Shown here piece by piece: positions 37,665-48,750 of a DNA stretch of 64,000 nucleotides. Position 1 is the first letter of the stretch. Every line of letters starts with the position of its first letter. A program made the translations under genes and the position numbers. This DNA comes from Corynebacterium amycolatum SK46 (lineage in GTDB: Bacteria > Actinomycetota > Actinomycetes > Mycobacteriales > Mycobacteriaceae): assembly GCF_000173655.1 (NCBI RefSeq), contig NZ_ABZU01000004.1, forward strand, positions 62,001 to 126,000, in the 5' to 3' direction. The notes under the pieces were generated by a model. That model did not search any database. It had not been told where the DNA came from and worked only from the letters and a program-made list of their open reading frames with translations.

Positions 37665-38975
37665 TTAGAAGCCCCACTCCGGCAGGTCGCTGGAAGCCTG
37701 GTAGCCGCCACGACGATCATCGCGGTCATCGTCACGGTGAGCACCCCGGTAGTTGCGGTTTTCCTGCGTACGCGGTGTCGGGTTGTCGGTGAACAGACCA
37801 CCGCTGTTCGGGCTTGTGCGCGGGACAAAGCGGTCACGGTCCTCGCGCTCGCGCGGCTGTGCGACCGGGCGTTCTTCCTCTACACGCGGAGCCGGAGCGC
37901 CGAGGTTGTCACCGCCCGGCAGTGCGCTGCCCTGTCGCGGCGCCTGTTCAGCGACCGGACGCGCCTCGGTATCCTGCGCAGCCGGACGTGCAGCGGCACC
38001 TGCGGCTGGCTTGTCCAGCGGGTTGCCGTTACCCTGCTCAAAACCGGTAGCAATCACAGTGACGCGAACTTCGTCACCGAGGTTGTCGTCGATGATGGTA
38101 CCGAAGATGATGTTGGCATCCGGGTCAGCCTTTTCCTCCACGATGGACGCGGCGGCGTTGACCTCCATCAGGCCGAGGTCGGAGCCACCGGCGACGGAAA
38201 TAAGCACACCCTGTGCACCATCCATGGTGGACTCCAGCAGCGGGGAGTTAATGGCCTGAGTAGCGGCGTTCATCACACGGTCGTCGCCGCGTGCGGAGCC
38301 AACACCCATCAGAGCCGAGCCAGCCTCAGCCATCACCGAGCGGACGTCGGCAAAGTCGACGTTAATCATGCCCGGAATGGTAATCAGGTCAGTAATACCC
38401 TGGACACCGTTGTATAGAATCTCGTCGGCAAAGCGGAACGCGTCCATCATGGACAGATCCTGCTCACCAATCTGCAGCAGACGCTGGTTCGGAATGGTGA
38501 TAAGCGTGTCACAGACCTCCTTGAGGGTTTCAATGCCCTCTGCGGCCTGGCGCGCACGGCGCTTGCCCTCAAAGTCGAACGGCTTGGTTACCACGCCGAC
38601 GGTCAGGGCACCGGACTTCTTGGCGATGCTCGCGACAACCGGAGCTGCACCGGTACCGGTTCCACCACCCTCACCTGCGGTGACGAAGACCATATCGGCG
38701 CCCTTGAGGGTCTCTTCAATCTCATCCTTGTGGTCTTCCGCGGAAGTGCGGCCAACCTCGGGGTTAGCGCCAGCTCCCAGACCACGAGTTGCCTCACGCC
38801 CGATGTCAAGCTTGACATCAGCGTCGGAGAACATCAGGGCCTGCGAGTCGGTGTTGACTGCGATAAATTCGACACCCTTCAGCCCCTCCTCGATCATGCG
38901 GTTGACAGCATTGACGCCACCGCCGCCGACACCGACGACTTTGATAACGGCGAGGTAGTTATTCGGGGAGGTCAT
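37665..38975 (-). CDS. ftsZ: Cell division GTPase FtsZ
   Basis: 436 residues. Tubulin homologue that forms the Z-ring. The nucleotide-binding motifs are [16 protein letters not shown] at the start and the tubulin signature [13 protein letters not shown] (near 105-115); the T7 catalytic loop is near [13 protein letters not shown]. After residue about 315 a disordered linker of 110 residues runs to the C-terminus. The extreme end reads SSDLPEWGF, not the DDLDVPSFL-type peptide expected in corynebacteria. The start ATG 38975 ([15 protein letters not shown]) is standard. The 268 bp upstream should contain promoters of its own. Confidence 0.97.
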   Translation of the reverse strand: MTSPNNYLAVIKVVGVGGGGVNAVNRMIEEGLKGVEFIAVNTDSQALMFSDADVKLDIGREATRGLGAGANPEVGRTSAEDHKDEIEETLKGADMVFVTAGEGGGTGTGAAPVVASIAKKSGALTVGVVTKPFDFEGKRRARQAAEGIETLKEVCDTLITIPNQRLLQIGEQDLSMMDAFRFADEILYNGVQGITDLITIPGMINVDFADVRSVMAEAGSALMGVGSARGDDRVMNAATQAINSPLLESTMDGAQGVLISVAGGSDLGLMEVNAAASIVEEKADPDANIIFGTIIDDNLGDEVRVTVIATGFEQGNGNPLDKPAAGAAARPAAQDTEARPVAEQAPRQGSALPGGDNLGAPAPRVEEERPVAQPREREDRDRFVPRTSPNSGGLFTDNPTPRTQENRNYRGAHRDDDRDDRRGGYQASSDLPEWGF

Positions 38976-39243
38976 TGCGCGTTTCTCGCCCTTTCCTATA
39001 GGTCCTAAATAATTTCATCTAGCCACGTTGCACATGGGCCGCACGACAGCATTAGCACCGCCGGGCAGTACAGCTCTCCATGACACCGCACGGAAGAAGT
39101 GCATCATGGCCGAAAAGCTGTTGACCCCATTGTGGTCGAAAACTGCAAATAATTCAGCGACCTTTTAGCGCGTGTCGCTACCTTAAACCTGCACTTGAGG
39201 GATAGCGTTTAGCCACAGAAATCACTCCAGGCACCACCATTCT

Positions 39244-40020
39244 CTACTCTCCCTTAGCAGCGGGTAGTCGGGGGTTGGAGACATCCCAAATCTTCTCGCC
39301 ACGGTTCAGCACAATCTCCGTCGCGCGTGCCTTTTCTGCCGCATTATCCGAGGATCCGAAGTACACCTCGTATCCATCGGTCAGAAATAGCTTGATCTCT
39401 GCCTCGGAAGGCGCACTAATCCGCTCCACACGGTGCGCGACGGGCTCCGGCAACGCCTTGACGACGTTCAAAACCGCCTTGATAACGCGCGGTTCGGGGT
39501 CAACTTTGCCGTCTGTTGGCTCATCCACGCGAGGTGCATCGACAACCTCGATGACACCCGGCGGCGGGGCTGCCGTGACGAACTCCTGACCATTTGCGGA
39601 AAACAGGTGCTCTCCGTCAGTGGCACGGACAAACACCAACGGGGTGAATTCCCGTACCGAAATAGTCACGCTCTGCGGCCACGAACGACTGACGGTCACG
39701 CTATCGACCCACGGCTGCCCCGCCACGGAGCGCGCTGAGGCATCCGTGTCCAAGCGAATGAGCTTTTGATTCTCGGAGATACCACTGGCCTCGACAATCG
39801 CGTCTTTATCCCCGTGGACGACGCCTTCAACATGGATGTTTTTCACAACCAGCCACGGCGAAAACCACACCACCGCTGCAACGATGGCGATAATCGCGAT
39901 TAGGCCACCGCCGATGAGCCAACCGCGTCGCGGGGCGCGCGCTGAACGCTGTCGCCGCGACTCTGCTGTGCCCTGGTCTGCACCTTCGGTCTGCTGAGAT
40001 TGCTTTCGGCTGGTTTTCAC
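39244..40020 (-). CDS. ftsQ: Cell division protein FtsQ
   Basis: 258 residues from GTG 40020, which has AGGTGGAG upstream and lies 4 nt after the murC stop; the frame opens further up at 40083 but that would overlap murC. A basic cytoplasmic region precedes one membrane helix (about 35-58, GWLIGGGLIAIIAIVAAVVWF). A POTRA domain follows (LVVKNIHVEGVVHGDKDAIVEASGI) and then the beta domain (VDSVTVSRSWPQSVTISVREF). FtsQ links FtsL/FtsB and FtsW/FtsI in the divisome. Confidence 0.93.
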   Translation of the reverse strand: MKTSRKQSQQTEGADQGTAESRRQRSARAPRRGWLIGGGLIAIIAIVAAVVWFSPWLVVKNIHVEGVVHGDKDAIVEASGISENQKLIRLDTDASARSVAGQPWVDSVTVSRSWPQSVTISVREFTPLVFVRATDGEHLFSANGQEFVTAAPPPGVIEVVDAPRVDEPTDGKVDPEPRVIKAVLNVVKALPEPVAHRVERISAPSEAEIKLFLTDGYEVYFGSSDNAAEKARATEIVLNRGEKIWDVSNPRLPAAKGE

Positions 40021-40024
40021 AGTG

Positions 40025-41518
40025 CTACGACTCCACCTGTCCGTCGTTGTCTCCGCTGAGCTCGCGAACGATTTCGTCGGCAAGCATCGTCACAGAGCCA
40101 GCGCCGATGGTCAGGATGACATCGTGCGGTTCGGCGATTTCGCGGACGCGAGCCGGGACGCTGGTGAAATGCGGCTCATACGTCACAGGGATGGTCATTT
40201 TGTTGGCGATGAGCGCGCCGTCGACGCCCGGCAGTGGCTCCTCACGGGCACCGAAGACATCGAGCAGTACGGCCTTGTCCGCCAGCGACAGGGCGGCAGC
40301 GAACTCGTCGGCAAAGTTGCGAGTACGCGAGTACAAGTGCGGCTGGAAAACGGCGATGACATTGCCACGACCGGCCTCGGTGACCAATTCCCGAGCTGCG
40401 CCGAGAACTGCGGAGACCTCGGTCGGGTGATGCGCGTAGTCGTCGTAGATACGAGCGCCAACAAATGGCCCCTCGCCGATACTGCCGTGATAGTCGAAGC
40501 GACGACGCACACCGGTGAATTCACCGAGACCTCGCGCCATACGTCCCAAATCTGCTCCGACGCAGTCGCCACCAACCATTGCGGCCAGCGCGTTGAGCGC
40601 CATGTGACGGCCGGGCTGATGCAGTTCAAACCTCACCGATGTCGAGCCAACGGTGGCCTCCACGCGGGCGCCACCACCGACGGGAGTCCAACCGTGCAAA
40701 ACGGCACCGACCGGCAGCGTCGGGTGTTTAGCCAAGGCATCTTCCCCACCATAAGCCAGCACGTTAATGCCGCGTTCCACCGCGCGCTCGCCCAACGCGG
40801 CCGCATGCGGATCCTCAGCACAGACGACCAGATGACCGCCATCCTTAATGCGCTCTGCAAAAGCGTCAAAGACGGCGTAGTAGGTTTCGTCGTCACCGAA
40901 AAAGTCAAGGTGATCGGGCTCGATGTTGGTAATTACGGCCACTTCCGGCTGGTAGGTCAACAATGAGGCATCCGACTCATCGGCCTCAGCAACAAAGACA
41001 TCGCCACTGCCCTGGTGAGCATTGACACCGGCCTTGCTCATCAGACCACCAACGGCAAAAGACGGATCCAAACCAGCTGCCTGCAAAGCGGCGACGGTCA
41101 TCGACGTAGTCGAGGTTTTGCCGTGAGTACCGGCGATCAGAAGAGCCTTGGAGTCCTGCATCAACAGTGCTAGCACATCGGAACGCTTGAGCACCGGAAT
41201 GTCCAGCTCATGTGCACCGGCCAGCTCTGGATTCGTCTTCGGAATAGCTGCGAAGGAAATGACCACTGCCTCTGGCAGCTCTCCCTCGCCAGCAAGCTCA
41301 AGATTCGCACGGTCATGGCCAATGGCGATGGTGGCTCCCATCGCACGCAGTCCCACCACCGCGCGGGACTCCTTGACATCGGAACCGGTAACACGAATGC
41401 CACGAGCCAACAGGATGCGAGCGATACCGGACATACCGGCACCGCCAATGCCAATCATGTGGACACTTGCGGGCAGCTCTCCCGTTACCGGCTGAAAGTC
41501 ATCGAAATTAACGTTCAT
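40025..41518 (-). CDS. murC: UDP-N-acetylmuramate--L-alanine ligase
   Basis: 497 residues. Adds L-alanine to UDP-MurNAc. The N-terminal Rossmann domain opens with VHMIGIGGAGMSGIARILLARG; the ATP P-loop is IAGTHGKTSTTSMTVAAL. The central motif reads ADESDASLLTYQPEVAVITNIEPDHLDFFG, and the C-terminal ligase domain has IYDDYAHHPTEVSAVLGAARE. All residues expected of an active MurC are present. It starts 13 nt after murG and nearly abuts ftsQ. Confidence 0.97.
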   Translation of the reverse strand: MNVNFDDFQPVTGELPASVHMIGIGGAGMSGIARILLARGIRVTGSDVKESRAVVGLRAMGATIAIGHDRANLELAGEGELPEAVVISFAAIPKTNPELAGAHELDIPVLKRSDVLALLMQDSKALLIAGTHGKTSTTSMTVAALQAAGLDPSFAVGGLMSKAGVNAHQGSGDVFVAEADESDASLLTYQPEVAVITNIEPDHLDFFGDDETYYAVFDAFAERIKDGGHLVVCAEDPHAAALGERAVERGINVLAYGGEDALAKHPTLPVGAVLHGWTPVGGGARVEATVGSTSVRFELHQPGRHMALNALAAMVGGDCVGADLGRMARGLGEFTGVRRRFDYHGSIGEGPFVGARIYDDYAHHPTEVSAVLGAARELVTEAGRGNVIAVFQPHLYSRTRNFADEFAAALSLADKAVLLDVFGAREEPLPGVDGALIANKMTIPVTYEPHFTSVPARVREIAEPHDVILTIGAGSVTMLADEIVRELSGDNDGQVES

Positions 41519-41531
41519 GTTTATGCTCGCT

Positions 41532-42704
41532 TTACTTCTTAGAGTTCACAGCCGCAGACAGCACCCGACGGGCGATGTTCTCCGCAGCGTTACCATGTCC
41601 AATATTGGCCAGGGCGCGGCGCCCGTCGGCAAGCTTTTCTGGGGACGTGACCAGCGGAATCACGATATCCGAAACTGATGCCGCAGTCAGCGACTCGTCG
41701 GCGATGAGAATACCGCCACCAGCATCGATGACATCGGTGGCGTTGAGCGCCTGTTCTCCATTTCCGTGTGGCAGCGGTACATACACTGCAGGCAAGCCGA
41801 CAGCTGAGACTTCAGCCACCGTCATCGCACCGGAACGGCACAAAATCAGGTCGGCGGCGGAGTACGCTAGATCCATCCGGTCGATGTACGGCACAGCGAC
41901 ATAGGGGGCGTCCTCGCGGATGGACTCGACCTCGACGTGATTCTTTTTGCCGTAGGCATGCAGTACGGATACACCGGCGTTGGCGAGCTCTGCAGCTGCA
42001 CCGCTAACAGCTTCGTTGATGGAACGTGCCCCCTGAGAACCACCCGTGACAAAGAGCACCGGTCCCTCCTGCGGTAAACCGAAGAACTCGCGGGCTTCGG
42101 CACGCTTGGTGTCACGGTCCAGCGCCGCGAGGCTGGCACGCACGGGATTGCCAACGACCTCGGCCTTCAGGCCAGAGCCAGTCACTGCGGCCAAACCGAC
42201 GCCCCCGAGTGCGACACCGAGCTTATTGGCCAGGCCCGCACGGGCGTTGGCCTCGTGAACCAGGAACGGAATCTTCTTCCCCGCACGGCACGCCATGTAG
42301 GCCGGTGCCGATACGTAGCCACCAAAACCGATGACCGCATCAGCGTCAATACGCTTGAAAACTTTGCGGGTCTCACGCACCGCACGAGCGACGTTGAGAG
42401 GCAGCTTGAACAAATCCGCAGTCGGCTTGCGCGGCACCGGCACTGGCGGGATCAGCTCCAGGTCATAGCCTCTCGCCGGTACGAGGGTCGACTCCAACCC
42501 CCGATTCGTACCGAGTGCAATGACGTGGGCTTCCGGCTGCAGGTTCAAAATCGCATCCGCCACTGCCAGCGCGGGTTCGATATGGCCAGCCGTACCACCG
42601 CCGGCCACCACAATGGTCGGAGCAGAGCCGTCTTCCTTGAGAAACTGCTCAGACTCCGAAGCGCCTTTCGCCCCAGCGGCTGCGCCCAGATTCTTGTCTG
42701 CCAT
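41532..42704 (-). CDS. murG: Lipid II synthase MurG
   Basis: 390 residues from ATG 42704 ([14 protein letters not shown]) with GGAGGAGGAA about 11 nt upstream, placed inside the end of ftsW. The frame continues upstream to 43106 but that part is the ftsW coding region in another frame. The enzyme transfers GlcNAc to lipid I. Motifs: [20 protein letters not shown] (N-terminal G loop), [44 protein letters not shown] and [31 protein letters not shown]. The first 30 residues are a nonconserved extension. Confidence 0.96.
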   Translation of the reverse strand: MADKNLGAAAGAKGASESEQFLKEDGSAPTIVVAGGGTAGHIEPALAVADAILNLQPEAHVIALGTNRGLESTLVPARGYDLELIPPVPVPRKPTADLFKLPLNVARAVRETRKVFKRIDADAVIGFGGYVSAPAYMACRAGKKIPFLVHEANARAGLANKLGVALGGVGLAAVTGSGLKAEVVGNPVRASLAALDRDTKRAEAREFFGLPQEGPVLFVTGGSQGARSINEAVSGAAAELANAGVSVLHAYGKKNHVEVESIREDAPYVAVPYIDRMDLAYSAADLILCRSGAMTVAEVSAVGLPAVYVPLPHGNGEQALNATDVIDAGGGILIADESLTAASVSDIVIPLVTSPEKLADGRRALANIGHGNAAENIARRVLSAAVNSKK

Positions 42705-42708
42705 GGTG

Positions 42709-44517
42709 TTATCGATTCCTCCTCCGCGGTGCTGAACCGCCGTTCCTATTGTTTCGGCCCGGGCGCTGGCGCGAACGCGACTGTCCGCCACGGCCTTCGC
42801 CCCGAATCCTACTGCCCCGGCCTGAGCTTGACGACGACCAGGAGGCCTGTGACCGTCCAGTCCGCGGCAACCTCGCTGTAAAACCCCGCGTCCGTCCGTC
42901 GTCACTACGAGGGGAATAATCCACTTCGCGGCCACGAACGCTGCCCGAGTTTCTGGAGCTGCCGGAGGTTCGGAAGCCACGCTGCGGGGCGGCAGCTCGA
43001 CCACTGCGGCTGCCTCCGCTACGGCCAGCCCGATTGGGTCGGTCAGGTCGGCCACTGTAGGTTTCCCGCACCTGCGTCCCCTCGCCGCGTGGAGTACGCG
43101 CTCCACTGGTCACCACGGGCGGACCAAAGCGTTGCGGATCGCGATGGGCACGCACCTTCGGGGCGTGGCGACGCGATTCGTCATACGGGATTGGCTCCGG
43201 AATACCCAGGAACCTGTCCAGCCCCGGACGGCCCGAAGTCTGCATTGCAGAGACTGCTTCCGATTCGTGGCGGGCACATGTGGCCAGCAGGCCCATCGAG
43301 AACAACGTCACCATCGCCGATGTACCACCGGCGGAAATCAGCGGCAGCTGCAGACCAGTCACTGGCAACGCACCGACGACGTAGCCAATGTTGATGAAAG
43401 CCTGCACCACGGTTGCAGCAGTAATCGTGCCCGCGAGCAGACGCAGAAACGGATCGTTCTGGCGACCGGCGATACGAAGTCCCACCCAGCCGAGCGCTGC
43501 GTAGAGCAAAATAACCATCAGCGCGCCGAGGAAACCAGTCTCCTCACCGATAATGGCGAAAATGAAGTCATTCTTCGCCTCCGGTAGGTATCCCCACTTC
43601 GCGCTCGATTGACCGAGACCGACACCTGTGAGAGAGCCGTCGGCAAGCGAAAGAAAGCCCTGATAGGACTGGTAGGCATCGCCCTGCACGTCGTTGAAGT
43701 TACCAAGCAGCGAGTCCAAGTAGACCCTGATGCGCGCCGAACGGAAACCCGCGGTGGCGGTGAAAATCACCAGGGCGAAAGCCGCGGCGGCAAGCAGCCC
43801 GGTGATGAATACGCGCGGAAGACCAGCGAACCAGGCCAACGCCACCACGACGAACGCCATGGAAGCAACCATGCCGAGGTCACGCTGCAGCATCACCAGT
43901 GCCAATATCACGAAGCTGACCGCACCGAACAGTCCGAACAAATCGGTATAGGACACAGCAGTGCGAACCTTTTCGGCCAGCAGCTTCGAACCCCACAGTG
44001 CCAGCGCGATCTTCGCGATTTCTGATGGCTGCATGGTGATACCACCAATACTCAGCCACGAACGCGCACCGGTTTCCTCCAGGCCAATGCCGATGCCAGG
44101 GATAATCACCAAAATCAGCAGGACAAAGGACAAAATGAGTGCTGCCGTCGACAGCGAGCGAATCAGCTCCACTCGCATTCGCAGCACAATCCACATGGAG
44201 GCGAGACCCGCCACCACCATGATCAGCTGACGGATGAACACCGACCACACGCTGCCCGAGTCGTTACCCGCGCTGGCCATGGATGCCGACAGCACCATCA
44301 CCAGGCCTATCGATGTCAGCAGCGCGACGATGATCATCAGTAGGTGGTAGTCGAACAGCGGGCGCGACTTCCAGTCGTTAAAACGCTCCACCCACGCCGG
44401 CCGCTCTCGAGCACTAGAGCTTGACGACGAGGGCCGCTGTGGATTGGTAGCCTTCGTCCCCTTTTGTGCCGTCGCGGCGCTAGCGCTTAAATTACGAGCC
44501 TTGCGGGAGTTATCCAT
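42709..44517 (-). CDS. ftsW: SEDS glycosyltransferase FtsW with long basic tail
   Basis: 602 residues, much longer than the usual 400-550. About ten membrane helices (about 55-430) follow a Ser/Lys-rich cytoplasmic N-terminus. SEDS signatures: [65 protein letters not shown] (catalytic Asp region) and [15 protein letters not shown]. The last 170 residues are cytoplasmic, Arg/Ser/Gly-rich and disordered ([19 protein letters not shown]...[14 protein letters not shown]). FtsW polymerises septal glycan with FtsI. It overlaps the end of murD by 8 nt. Confidence 0.95.
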   Translation of the reverse strand: MDNSRKARNLSASAATAQKGTKATNPQRPSSSSSSARERPAWVERFNDWKSRPLFDYHLLMIIVALLTSIGLVMVLSASMASAGNDSGSVWSVFIRQLIMVVAGLASMWIVLRMRVELIRSLSTAALILSFVLLILVIIPGIGIGLEETGARSWLSIGGITMQPSEIAKIALALWGSKLLAEKVRTAVSYTDLFGLFGAVSFVILALVMLQRDLGMVASMAFVVVALAWFAGLPRVFITGLLAAAAFALVIFTATAGFRSARIRVYLDSLLGNFNDVQGDAYQSYQGFLSLADGSLTGVGLGQSSAKWGYLPEAKNDFIFAIIGEETGFLGALMVILLYAALGWVGLRIAGRQNDPFLRLLAGTITAATVVQAFINIGYVVGALPVTGLQLPLISAGGTSAMVTLFSMGLLATCARHESEAVSAMQTSGRPGLDRFLGIPEPIPYDESRRHAPKVRAHRDPQRFGPPVVTSGARTPRGEGTQVRETYSGRPDRPNRAGRSGGSRSGRAAAPQRGFRTSGSSRNSGSVRGREVDYSPRSDDGRTRGFTARLPRTGRSQASWSSSSSGRGSRIRGEGRGGQSRSRQRPGRNNRNGGSAPRRRNR

Positions 44518-45988
44518 CAGTTGACGTCACCTTCTGCGCCCATTGCGCGAACAAGTCGCCACGTTCAGCCATACCGGAGTACATGTCCAAGCTGGCGGCA
44601 GCTGGTGCCAACAGCACCACATCCCCGGGGTTGGCATATTCACTAGCTGCCATACAGACCTTCGCCATGGCATCGACCTTGTCGGTGTCATCAATGACAA
44701 CGACCGGCACAGCAGGTGCGATGCGAGAGAGCGCATCGCTGACTAGTTGCCTATCGACGCCCAGAACCACGGCGGCCTGCAGGCGATGAGCATGCTTCGC
44801 CACCAGTGGCGAGATTTCCGCGCCCTTGAGCTGACCACCGACAATCCAAACGACACGCTCATGACCGGACAGTGCAGCGTCGGCAGCGTGGGGGTTCGTG
44901 GCCTTGGAGTCATCAATCCACACGACATCATTTGCTTTATGGACGATCTGACCGCGGTGTGCGCGAACTTCGAAAATCTCCAGTGCCGCTGCAATTTGCT
45001 CCGGTGAGGTACCGATACTGCGCGCCATCGCAGTGGCCGCCACCGCGTCGAGAACTCCTGCCCGGCCGGGAGGAGAAATTCCCGCTATCGATGCGATGAC
45101 AATGCCCGGCTCAGAGTCGTCAGCTGCGGCATCGCCGCCGCCAAAAGCACGGTCGACAATCATGCCGTCACGAACTCCGACCTGGTGTGCCTCCGGGGGA
45201 CCATCGGTGAAGCCCACGACAGAGTTGCCGAGCTCATCGTTTTTCCGCATCTTTTCCACGTGCTCGACCACATCTGCGTCATCCGCACCGTAGATTGCGA
45301 CAGCGCCGCGCAGCGCACGGGTCTTGTCCATACCGTAGTTTTCGTAAGAACCGTGCCAGTCGATGTGGTCTTCCGCCAGGTTCAGCAGTACTCCGGCATC
45401 TGGGCGAATATTCGGCGCCCAGTGCAGCTGGAAGCTGGACAGCTCTGCGGCCAACACCTCGATACGAGGCTCAGCAGTCAGTGCGTCGTACAGAGCCACA
45501 CCAATGTTGCCCACAGCTGCGCCCTGCTCCCCGAGCATGGCGGCCAGCATGGAGGTGGTTGTGGTCTTGCCGTTAGTGCCGGTGACTACCAGCCAGGTAC
45601 GTTTCGGCCCCCACAGCTGGGCACAGTCGCCAGCGAAAGCCAGCGCCACATCGCCGAATACCGGGACACCGGCCTCAGCGGCGGCGCCAAACAGCGGACT
45701 GGTCGGACGCCACCCCGGGGAGGTCACAATCGCAACTACGTCGGCAAGCTCGTCGCGAGCGTCTGCGGTCGTGACATGCCGAACCGAAAAGTCAGCGGCA
45801 ACCAGTGCGCCGAGAGCGGAGTCGTCCACGACGACGACTTCCGGACAGCCGATGTCCTTGAGCATCGCAATGGCACCGCGACCGGAAACCCCGGCTCCTG
45901 CCACCAGAACTCGACCGGAGCGCACCGTAGCGACTAAGTCGAGATTTCGGATATCGGTGAGGTTGGTCGGGTCTGGTGAGTTAATCAT
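44510..45988 (-). CDS. murD: UDP-MurNAc-L-alanine--D-glutamate ligase
   Basis: 492 residues. Adds D-glutamate. The N-terminal UDP-binding domain starts about residue 25 ([19 protein letters not shown]). The P-loop is [58 protein letters not shown] is the central motif, and [18 protein letters not shown] starts the C-terminal domain. The start overlaps the mraY stop as ATGA, and its end overlaps the ftsW start. Confidence 0.96.
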   Translation of the reverse strand: MINSPDPTNLTDIRNLDLVATVRSGRVLVAGAGVSGRGAIAMLKDIGCPEVVVVDDSALGALVAADFSVRHVTTADARDELADVVAIVTSPGWRPTSPLFGAAAEAGVPVFGDVALAFAGDCAQLWGPKRTWLVVTGTNGKTTTTSMLAAMLGEQGAAVGNIGVALYDALTAEPRIEVLAAELSSFQLHWAPNIRPDAGVLLNLAEDHIDWHGSYENYGMDKTRALRGAVAIYGADDADVVEHVEKMRKNDELGNSVVGFTDGPPEAHQVGVRDGMIVDRAFGGGDAAADDSEPGIVIASIAGISPPGRAGVLDAVAATAMARSIGTSPEQIAAALEIFEVRAHRGQIVHKANDVVWIDDSKATNPHAADAALSGHERVVWIVGGQLKGAEISPLVAKHAHRLQAAVVLGVDRQLVSDALSRIAPAVPVVVIDDTDKVDAMAKVCMAASEYANPGDVVLLAPAAASLDMYSGMAERGDLFAQWAQKVTSTDG

Positions 45989-47091
45989 TGAAATACGCCT
46001 ACCTGAGAGAGCCAGTCACTGTAGAAGATGGCCGCGCCGATCATGTTGAAAATGCCTGCGAGTAGCCAGAAGCGAACGACAACAGTTGTCTCCGCCCAAC
46101 CTCCGTTTTCGAAGTGGTGATGGAGAGGTGCCATGCGGAATACGCGCTTGCCAGTCGTCTGGAAAACCGCAATCTGGATTGCCACGGAAGCAACTTCCAT
46201 CACGAAGATGAAGCCAATGATAACCATCAGCAGCTCAGTCTTGGTGACAAATGACAGACCCGCTACCAAACCGCCAAGAGCCAAAGAGCCAGTATCTCCC
46301 ATGAAGATCTTTGCCGGCGCTGCATTCCACCACAGGAAGCCCAAACAGGCCCCCAGACCCGCGACGGAAATAACGGCGATATCCAGTGGATCGCGGACGT
46401 CGTAGCAACCGCTACCCAGAGAAGCCTCGCAGGAGTTACGGAACTGCCAGAAGGAAATCAGCGTGTAGGTGGCCAGCAGCAGCGCGGTGGCGCCAGCGGC
46501 CAAGCCGTCAAGGCCATCAGTGAGATTGACGGCATTCGACCATGCGGCAATGACGATGAAGACAAATACCAAGAAGACAGTCATGCCGAACCACACCGGC
46601 CCCGGTGCCAGATTCAGGAACGGAATATCTCGAATCAGCGACAAGCTAGTCGAACCCGGAGTCAAGCCAGACGCATCCGGGAACTGCAGCAGCAGCACAC
46701 CGAAAATCAGCGCTGCCGCCAGCTGCCCAACCAGCTTCGCTGTCTTGTTCAGCCCCAGGTTGCGTCCTTTGTAGAGTTTGATGAAGTCATCGGCAAAACC
46801 CAATGCGCCCATCGCCAGAACCAGGAACATCACCAACAGGCCGGAGGCGGACGGCCCCACGCCAGTCTGGATATACGTAACGAGGTGAGAGAGGAAATAG
46901 CCAGCGACAATCGCGGCGATGATGGCGATGCCGCCCATGGTCGGAGTTCCCCGCTTGCGCAGGTGGCTCTTCGGCCCTTCTTCACGAATCTCCTGGCCAA
47001 GACCTTCAGCAGAGAATTTGCGAATAAGCACTGGTGTTAAAAAGACACTCACCAGGAATGCAATCGCACCACTGAGAATAAGTTGAATCAC
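45985..47091 (-). CDS. mraY: Phospho-N-acetylmuramoyl-pentapeptide transferase MraY
   Basis: 368 residues, ten membrane segments. It makes lipid I from UDP-MurNAc-pentapeptide and undecaprenyl phosphate. Signature motifs: [31 protein letters not shown] with the Mg-binding Asp pair, [16 protein letters not shown] and the HHHFE motif ([12 protein letters not shown]). The start codon is GTG 47091, immediately after the murF TAA. The protein has a short insertion ([15 protein letters not shown], about 235-255) typical of actinobacterial MraY. Confidence 0.96.
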   Translation of the reverse strand: MIQLILSGAIAFLVSVFLTPVLIRKFSAEGLGQEIREEGPKSHLRKRGTPTMGGIAIIAAIVAGYFLSHLVTYIQTGVGPSASGLLVMFLVLAMGALGFADDFIKLYKGRNLGLNKTAKLVGQLAAALIFGVLLLQFPDASGLTPGSTSLSLIRDIPFLNLAPGPVWFGMTVFLVFVFIVIAAWSNAVNLTDGLDGLAAGATALLLATYTLISFWQFRNSCEASLGSGCYDVRDPLDIAVISVAGLGACLGFLWWNAAPAKIFMGDTGSLALGGLVAGLSFVTKTELLMVIIGFIFVMEVASVAIQIAVFQTTGKRVFRMAPLHHHFENGGWAETTVVVRFWLLAGIFNMIGAAIFYSDWLSQVGVFQ

Positions 47092-48618
47092 TTACTTTTC
47101 CTCTCCGCTTTCACCTTCGGGCGTAGTTCCAACCTTGGCAGCTAGCGAGTCCGCGACCCGCCACATACCGTCCGCATAGGAGGCCTTGACTAACACCACA
47201 TCGTCCGGACGCACCTCGGCCGCCACCAAATCCGCGGCAGTGGATGTATCCGGCACCCTAGAAGTATTTAACCCCAACTCTTCCGCTTTGTCGGCCAGGG
47301 CATGCACATTAGAACTCTCTCCGACTGCAATGAGTCGATCGATGCCGCGGCCCACAAGGTACTCGCCAAGTGACGAGTGCTCATCTTCAGCGGAATCGCC
47401 AAGCTCACCCATTTGTCCCAGTACGGCCCACGATGAGGCGTCCTGGTGCGTTGGGCCAGCTGCTGTACGTGCCAGAGCGTCAATCCCCGCACGCATCGAA
47501 TCGGGGTTGGCATTGTAGGAGTCGTTAATAACGACGATATTGCCGGTGAGCTGCTGGACATCCATGCGCCGCTCTGACGCTGCCACATGCGCGGCCATCG
47601 CCTTTGCGACCTGCTCAGCATCTATACCGGACTCCACTGCCACCGCAATCGCCGCCAGGGCATTGGCCACTTGGTGCGCACCATAGACCTGCAGTTGGAT
47701 TGGGAATGTACGCCCATCCGGTACATGCAGGTCAAAGGACGCACGAGCAAAATCGTCGAGCTGCACATTCGTGGCGCGGTAATCCGCGGTTGCGTGGCGT
47801 TCGGAGCTCTCATCGGCAGAGAAGAAAACCACCTTCGCCTGGGTACGCGGAGCCATGCCAGTGACGTAGTCATCGTCGGCATTGAGTACGGCCACACCGC
47901 CCTGCTCCGCAGCCGGCAGCGCTTCTACGAGCTCGCCCTTAGCCTGCGCGATTACCTCGCGCGAGCCAAACTCACCAAGGTGGGCCGTGCCAACATTGAG
48001 TACCGCACCGATCGTCGGTGGTGCGATGCGCGCCAGATGGGCCACATGCCCAATTCCGCGCGCGCTCATCTCCGCAACCAGGTACTTCGTCTCCGGAGTG
48101 CACTGCAGCACCGTGTACGGATGCCCAATTTCGTTATTAAACGATCCCTTCGGCGCCACCGTCGGACCGTCGGTACGCAGCAGCGTCGCCATCATGTCCT
48201 TCGTCGACGTCTTTCCCGCCGAACCCGTGACACCGACGACATGCAGCTGATCCTTCTTCAGCTCGTCGACGACGTAACGCGCCAACTTACCAAGCGCTTC
48301 CAGCACCGCCGCCCCGGACCCATCCGGATCGTGTGCAAATGCGTCGGCATTGGAGTCCTGCTTACCAAGGGGCTTGACGACGACCGCAGGTTGCCCAACA
48401 TCTCGTGCCGCCAGTGCCATCGTCGCTCCAGCCGCCACAGCCTGATCGATGAAGTCATGGCCGTCGACACGCGCGCCCGGCAGGGCGAGGAAGAGTGAGC
48501 CTTCGCGGATCTTTCGGGAATCGAATTCTGCGGGCTGAGTCACTGTGGCGTCATCATCGACGTGGACGAGTTCACCTCCCACGATGTGAGCGATTTCCGC
48601 GGCGGTCAGGGCAATCAT
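47092..48618 (-). CDS. murF: UDP-MurNAc-tripeptide--D-alanyl-D-alanine ligase
   Basis: 508 residues. Adds D-Ala-D-Ala to the tripeptide. The N-terminal domain has RKIREGSLFLALPGARVDGHDFIDQAVAAGA; the P-loop is VTGSAGKTSTKDMMATLL. Further marks are EMSARGIGHVAHLARIAPPTIGAVLNVGTAHLGEFGS and VINDSYNANPDSMRAGIDAL. The chain from about 75 to 110 has a small extra loop (KQDSNADAFAHDPDGSG). ATG 48618 has AAGGA upstream. The gene is separated from murE by 132 bp holding a perfect hairpin. Confidence 0.96.
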   Translation of the reverse strand: MIALTAAEIAHIVGGELVHVDDDATVTQPAEFDSRKIREGSLFLALPGARVDGHDFIDQAVAAGATMALAARDVGQPAVVVKPLGKQDSNADAFAHDPDGSGAAVLEALGKLARYVVDELKKDQLHVVGVTGSAGKTSTKDMMATLLRTDGPTVAPKGSFNNEIGHPYTVLQCTPETKYLVAEMSARGIGHVAHLARIAPPTIGAVLNVGTAHLGEFGSREVIAQAKGELVEALPAAEQGGVAVLNADDDYVTGMAPRTQAKVVFFSADESSERHATADYRATNVQLDDFARASFDLHVPDGRTFPIQLQVYGAHQVANALAAIAVAVESGIDAEQVAKAMAAHVAASERRMDVQQLTGNIVVINDSYNANPDSMRAGIDALARTAAGPTHQDASSWAVLGQMGELGDSAEDEHSSLGEYLVGRGIDRLIAVGESSNVHALADKAEELGLNTSRVPDTSTAADLVAAEVRPDDVVLVKASYADGMWRVADSLAAKVGTTPEGESGEEK

Positions 48619-48685
48619 GATGTCTATAGTCCTTGTTGGTTAGAGTTCCAGGCGCCTAGTAAAGGATGATTTCTTGTTTTTATTC

Positions 48686-48712
48686 GCCTACCGCGAATGG
48701 TTCGCGGTAGGC
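48686..48712. repeat. Perfect 12-bp inverted repeat between murE and murF
   Basis: GCCTACCGCGAA at 48686-48697 and TTCGCGGTAGGC at 48701-48712 with a 3-nt loop. Neither strand has a U-tract behind it (the minus strand continues with GAATAAAAAC), so it does not look like a simple terminator. It may be an RNA processing or stability hairpin in the dcw mRNA, or a protein binding site. Confidence 0.8.
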
Positions 48713-48750
48713 ATGTCAGGTGGTGCGCTTCCTCAGCGATTTCAGCAATC

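Noticed and set aside
42705-43106. N-terminal extension of murG by 134 codons
   Set aside because: This stretch codes for the FtsW tail in another frame; a strong ribosome site points to ATG 42704.
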